Positions 61,430-64,000 of a DNA stretch of 64,000 nt are shown here, piece by piece. The notes beneath the pieces were generated by a model. It saw nothing but the letters and a program-made list of their open reading frames with translations, made no database searches and was not told the DNA's origin. A program made the position numbers and the translations under genes. Position 1 is the first letter of the stretch; each line of letters opens with the position of its first letter. This DNA comes from Vibrio chagasii. GTDB lineage: Bacteria; Pseudomonadota; Gammaproteobacteria; Enterobacterales; Vibrionaceae. Location of the stretch: positions 744,001-808,000 of the forward strand of contig NZ_AP025466.1 in the NCBI RefSeq assembly GCF_024347355.1, in the 5' to 3' direction.

Positions 61430-62332
61430 CTACCCATTAGAAAATCTTTCTTCCAGTTCACCGTCTTCCATCTGGTGATAAAGCCAATCACAAAAGAAAT
61501 TCACCTTGGCACTGCGTTTGTGTTTGGTAATCAAATAGTGGGCTGATTCGGCAGGCATTGAGGACTCTGTCGCCAGAACCAGAGCGTTTTTCTCTAACAA
61601 CTCAGACACCGCAAGCGAACGCACTAACAACACGCCAATACCATGCTTAACTGCCTCTAGAGCGTGCAGAGAGTTACTCACTTCAAGTAGCACCTTAGGT
61701 AAAGTCATCTCGAATTGGTTATGGCTCAACCATTGCAGCCAGTTCTCTCGGTAGCCTTTTACTTGCACGGTCGGCAGAGCAGAAAAGTCATGCTCAACCA
61801 AGGAGTCTTGATATTGGTTTTTAAATTCTGGGCTGCACACTAACTGCCAATGTTCTTGAAACAGCCGCTCGCAATGGGTGTCTTCGCTTTCAACCTTACC
61901 GTTGGTCAGTTCGATATCGACATTCTGACAAGGGTTGGTTGATGGCCAGTCCACCAGCTGAATATCGAGCCTGATAAAAGGATATTTTTGATAAAAAGAT
62001 GGCAGACGAGGTAACAGCCAGTTATGGCAAAAGGTGTGATTAACACGCAGGCTCAACACGTCGGTTTCTTTTTCCCCGAAGAGGATTTGAGTCTGTAGTT
62101 TCAGATGGGCCAATGAGCCAGCAACAATCGGTTGATAATGCTGGGCGGCTGACGTCAGCTTTACGCCTTTGGAGCTGCGTTCAAACAGTGTGGTATCGAG
62201 AAAGGTTTCTAAACTTTTAAGCTGCTGACTCACCGCAGCTTGTGTAACACAAAGCTCTCGCGCGGCAGCGCCAATAGAACCGAGGCGGGCAACAGCTTCG
62301 AACGCAACAAGGGCACGTAGAGGGGGTAACAT
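61430..62332 (-). CDS. LysR family transcriptional regulator, GcvA-like
   Basis: A 300-residue LysR regulator opening MLPPLRALVAFEAVARLGSI, the GcvA/AmpR-like head, with helix-turn-helix IGAAARELCVTQAAVSQQLK and wing LFERSSKGVKLT. The start at 62332 gives family length; the frame is open 13 codons further. It is in the same direction as, and 85 bp upstream of, the ABC operon. It may therefore control it, or be its first cistron. The inducer is unknown. Confidence 0.87.
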   Translation of the reverse strand: MLPPLRALVAFEAVARLGSIGAAARELCVTQAAVSQQLKSLETFLDTTLFERSSKGVKLTSAAQHYQPIVAGSLAHLKLQTQILFGEKETDVLSLRVNHTFCHNWLLPRLPSFYQKYPFIRLDIQLVDWPSTNPCQNVDIELTNGKVESEDTHCERLFQEHWQLVCSPEFKNQYQDSLVEHDFSALPTVQVKGYRENWLQWLSHNQFEMTLPKVLLEVSNSLHALEAVKHGIGVLLVRSLAVSELLEKNALVLATESSMPAESAHYLITKHKRSAKVNFFCDWLYHQMEDGELEERFSNG

Positions 62333-62414
62333 GGCTTCACCTGATTGAAATAAAAGTGAAAAATACTTCAATCAGGTTTCAGTTTTTTGCGCTTACCGTT
62401 ACAGATTAATGACG

Positions 62415-62452
62415 AAGGGACGTAGCTCAGATATTTATGATCAACGTCCCTT
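62415..62452. repeat. Inverted repeat after OppA-type gene
   Basis: AAGGGACGT / ACGTCCCTT with a 20-nt loop, followed by T4 on the plus strand only. It lies between two minus-strand genes, where a minus-strand terminator would be expected, but the U-tract is on the wrong side. Confidence 0.4.
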
Positions 62453-62491
62453 TTCTCTATTTCAGGTTTTTTTGATATGTCAGAAGATCAA

Positions 62492-64000
62492 TTACTCTTT
62501 GATGTAGAGATCTTTAGAGTAGATACGCCCTTCTACATTGTTCTTAGCAAAACCACCGACACTTGGTCGCACTAGACGGGCCTGCATGTAGTAGTAGATT
62601 GGTGCGATCGGCATGTCTTCTGCCAGTAACTGCTCTGCTTGGTCATAGAAACCTTGGCGGTCTTGTTCGCTGGTTGCGGCTAAGGCGCTGTCCATTGCTG
62701 CGTCGTACTTGTCATTGCTATAGCGAGCAAAGTTACCCGAAGAACCAGAACGTAACAGGCTCAAGAAGGTTGATGCTTCGTTGTAATCCCCACACCAAGA
62801 GGCGCGCATCACATCAAAATCACCTTGGCGACGAGACACCAAGTAAGACTTCCACTCTTGGTTTTCAAGCTCAACTTGTGCGCCTAAGTTGCCTTTCAGC
62901 ATTGATGCAATCGCCACTGCTATGGACTTGTTCGACTCACTGGTGTTGTAAAGCAGTTTGAAGTCCAACGGATTAGACGCATCATATCCTGCTTCTTTCA
63001 GTAACTCTTTTGCTTTTTGATCACGTTCTTTCTGAGTCCACGCGCTGTATTCAGGCTGTGTCGCATCAAAACCAGCCGTGTACTCATGAGCAAAGGTATA
63101 AGCCGGTAAGTTGCCCACCTGAGTAACACCATTGGTGATAACGTCACGCATCATGGAATAAGAGACAGCCTTACGGACTCGTGCGTCATCAAACGGAGCT
63201 CGTGTTGTATTGAACGCGTAGTAGTAAGTACACAGCAAAGGCACCGCGGTAAACGCATCTTGGTATTTGGTTTTAAGTTGCTGCGCCATATGAGTAGGCA
63301 CATCAGACGTGATATCGACCTCGCCCACTGCATAACGGTTAATCGAGGCATTCTGATTCTCAAACGGAATATAAGTTACTGCGGTTAAGTAAGTATCTGA
63401 ACTGTGCCAATATTTCGGGTTCTTCTTCAGTTCAATGCGCTCATTCACCACCCACTCGTCTAGTACGAATGCACCATTACCGACAAATTGCTTAGGATCG
63501 CTCCACGGCTTGTCGCTACTTTCTAGGGCTGACTTATGCACTGGCATCATGGATGTGTGGCCCGTCATCGCCACAAAGTAAGGCACTTTACTATCGAGTT
63601 CGAACTTCACCGTGTGTTTATCAACAGCCGACACGCCTAGCTCTTCAATCGGCTTCTTACCTTCTGCCACATCAGCAATATTGTTGATTTTGGTGAGCTT
63701 TAAGTACCACACATTTGGCGATGCCGTTTTAGGGTCTACCGCTCGTCTTATCGCATACACGAAATCATCAGCCGTCACCAGATCGCCATTCGACCATTGC
63801 GCGTCTTTACGCAGGTGGAAGACAAAGGTCTGGTTGTCTTCGGTTTCCCAAGATTCCGCCACACCTGGAGTAATGTTGCCATCGCGATCTTGAATCACTA
63901 AACCTTCAAACAAGTCACGTAGAATGTGCATTTCCGGCAAGCCTTCTGCTTTCGCAGGATCGAGTGTCGCAGCTTCTGCATCATTAGCACGCACCAAGTG
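62492..64000 (-). CDS. Peptide ABC transporter binding protein, OppA type (5' end outside window)
   Basis: The last 502 residues of a family-5 periplasmic binding protein, entering from the right edge; the signal peptide and first residues are missing. Landmarks are RANDAEAATLDPAKAEG, LRDLFEGLVIQDRDGNITPG, the signature AESWETEDNQTFVFHLRKDAQWSNGD, ADDFVYAIRRAVDPKTASPN, and the C-terminal IAPIYYYMQARLVRPSVGG. These are those of OppA rather than DppA. It binds oligopeptides (or murein peptides) for import. Permease genes would be expected upstream or elsewhere. Confidence 0.9.
   Translation of the reverse strand, partial: HLVRANDAEAATLDPAKAEGLPEMHILRDLFEGLVIQDRDGNITPGVAESWETEDNQTFVFHLRKDAQWSNGDLVTADDFVYAIRRAVDPKTASPNVWYLKLTKINNIADVAEGKKPIEELGVSAVDKHTVKFELDSKVPYFVAMTGHTSMMPVHKSALESSDKPWSDPKQFVGNGAFVLDEWVVNERIELKKNPKYWHSSDTYLTAVTYIPFENQNASINRYAVGEVDITSDVPTHMAQQLKTKYQDAFTAVPLLCTYYYAFNTTRAPFDDARVRKAVSYSMMRDVITNGVTQVGNLPAYTFAHEYTAGFDATQPEYSAWTQKERDQKAKELLKEAGYDASNPLDFKLLYNTSESNKSIAVAIASMLKGNLGAQVELENQEWKSYLVSRRQGDFDVMRASWCGDYNEASTFLSLLRSGSSGNFARYSNDKYDAAMDSALAATSEQDRQGFYDQAEQLLAEDMPIAPIYYYMQARLVRPSVGGFAKNNVEGRIYSKDLYIKE

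Noticed and set aside
62415..62452. Intrinsic terminator of the OppA-type gene
   Set aside because: The stem is good, but the T-run is on the plus strand while the gene is on the minus strand. Kept only as an inverted repeat.
1..64000. CRISPR arrays, tRNA/rRNA genes, integron cassettes, prophage or toxin-antitoxin pairs
   Set aside because: I looked for direct-repeat arrays, tRNA cloverleaf ends, attC-like sites and phage or toxin proteins and found none that I could support by eye.

Overview
The window looks like a Vibrio chromosome, most likely the splendidus clade and possibly the second chromosome. The basis is gene content and protein similarity recalled from memory: an OmpW porin, a lone glgC, an ohrR/ohr pair, two chemoreceptors, a yjfIJKLMC operon, many LysR/SDR/MFS accessory genes, and A+T-rich spacers with compact terminators. 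I saw no rRNA, tRNA, CRISPR array, integron or prophage. Species and replicon are inferences.

Layout. 1-3.4 kb: edge of a cupin gene, then two short-chain dehydrogenases, each beside a divergent regulator (HxlR, LysR). 3.5-7.8 kb: a large surface lipoprotein, ompW with an FNR-type site, and glgC. 7.8-14.3 kb: two inverted copies of an IS50-group IS4-family element flanking a YfcC-type carrier, an exported protein and a short hibernation factor. 14.4-23.4 kb: a small lipoprotein, then an all-minus-strand block holding a PhnDCEE-type ABC importer, a periplasmic glycerophosphodiester phosphodiesterase and a sigma-54-type two-component system. 23.7-26.7 kb: a dgcA-dgcN-dgcR-like D-glutamate cluster whose regulator has a nonsense codon. 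26.8-42.3 kb: regulators paired with exporters, chemotaxis, DUF3010, MocR/EamA, a frameshifted MerR-methyltransferase, mdtL and an aromatic amino acid permease. 42.5-45 kb: ohrR/ohr, and an IS4-group element inside the ohr terminator. 45-54.6 kb: an NIT chemoreceptor, a zinc ribbon, a TetR gene, the yjfIJKLMC operon, and a decayed second copy of the TetR locus joined to a PTS fragment. 54.7-62.3 kb: an Ugp-like ABC importer with PHP and HAD hydrolases and a LysR gene. 62.5-64 kb: an OppA-type binding protein cut by the window edge.

Two observations stand out. First, all three insertion sequences, from two different IS4-family groups, sit in the loop of what was an intrinsic terminator, and each carries its own terminator just inside its transposase-proximal end. 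Second, the phn and phosphodiesterase transcription units each have a good -24/-12 sigma-54 promoter. Upstream of these lie three copies of a shared motif (TGRGTCATTNNTGTCY). Together with the adjacent sensor kinase and NtrC-type activator, this predicts a self-contained organophosphate-responsive regulon. A second possible organophosphate locus (Ugp-like ABC, PHP, HAD) lies at 54.7-61.3 kb.
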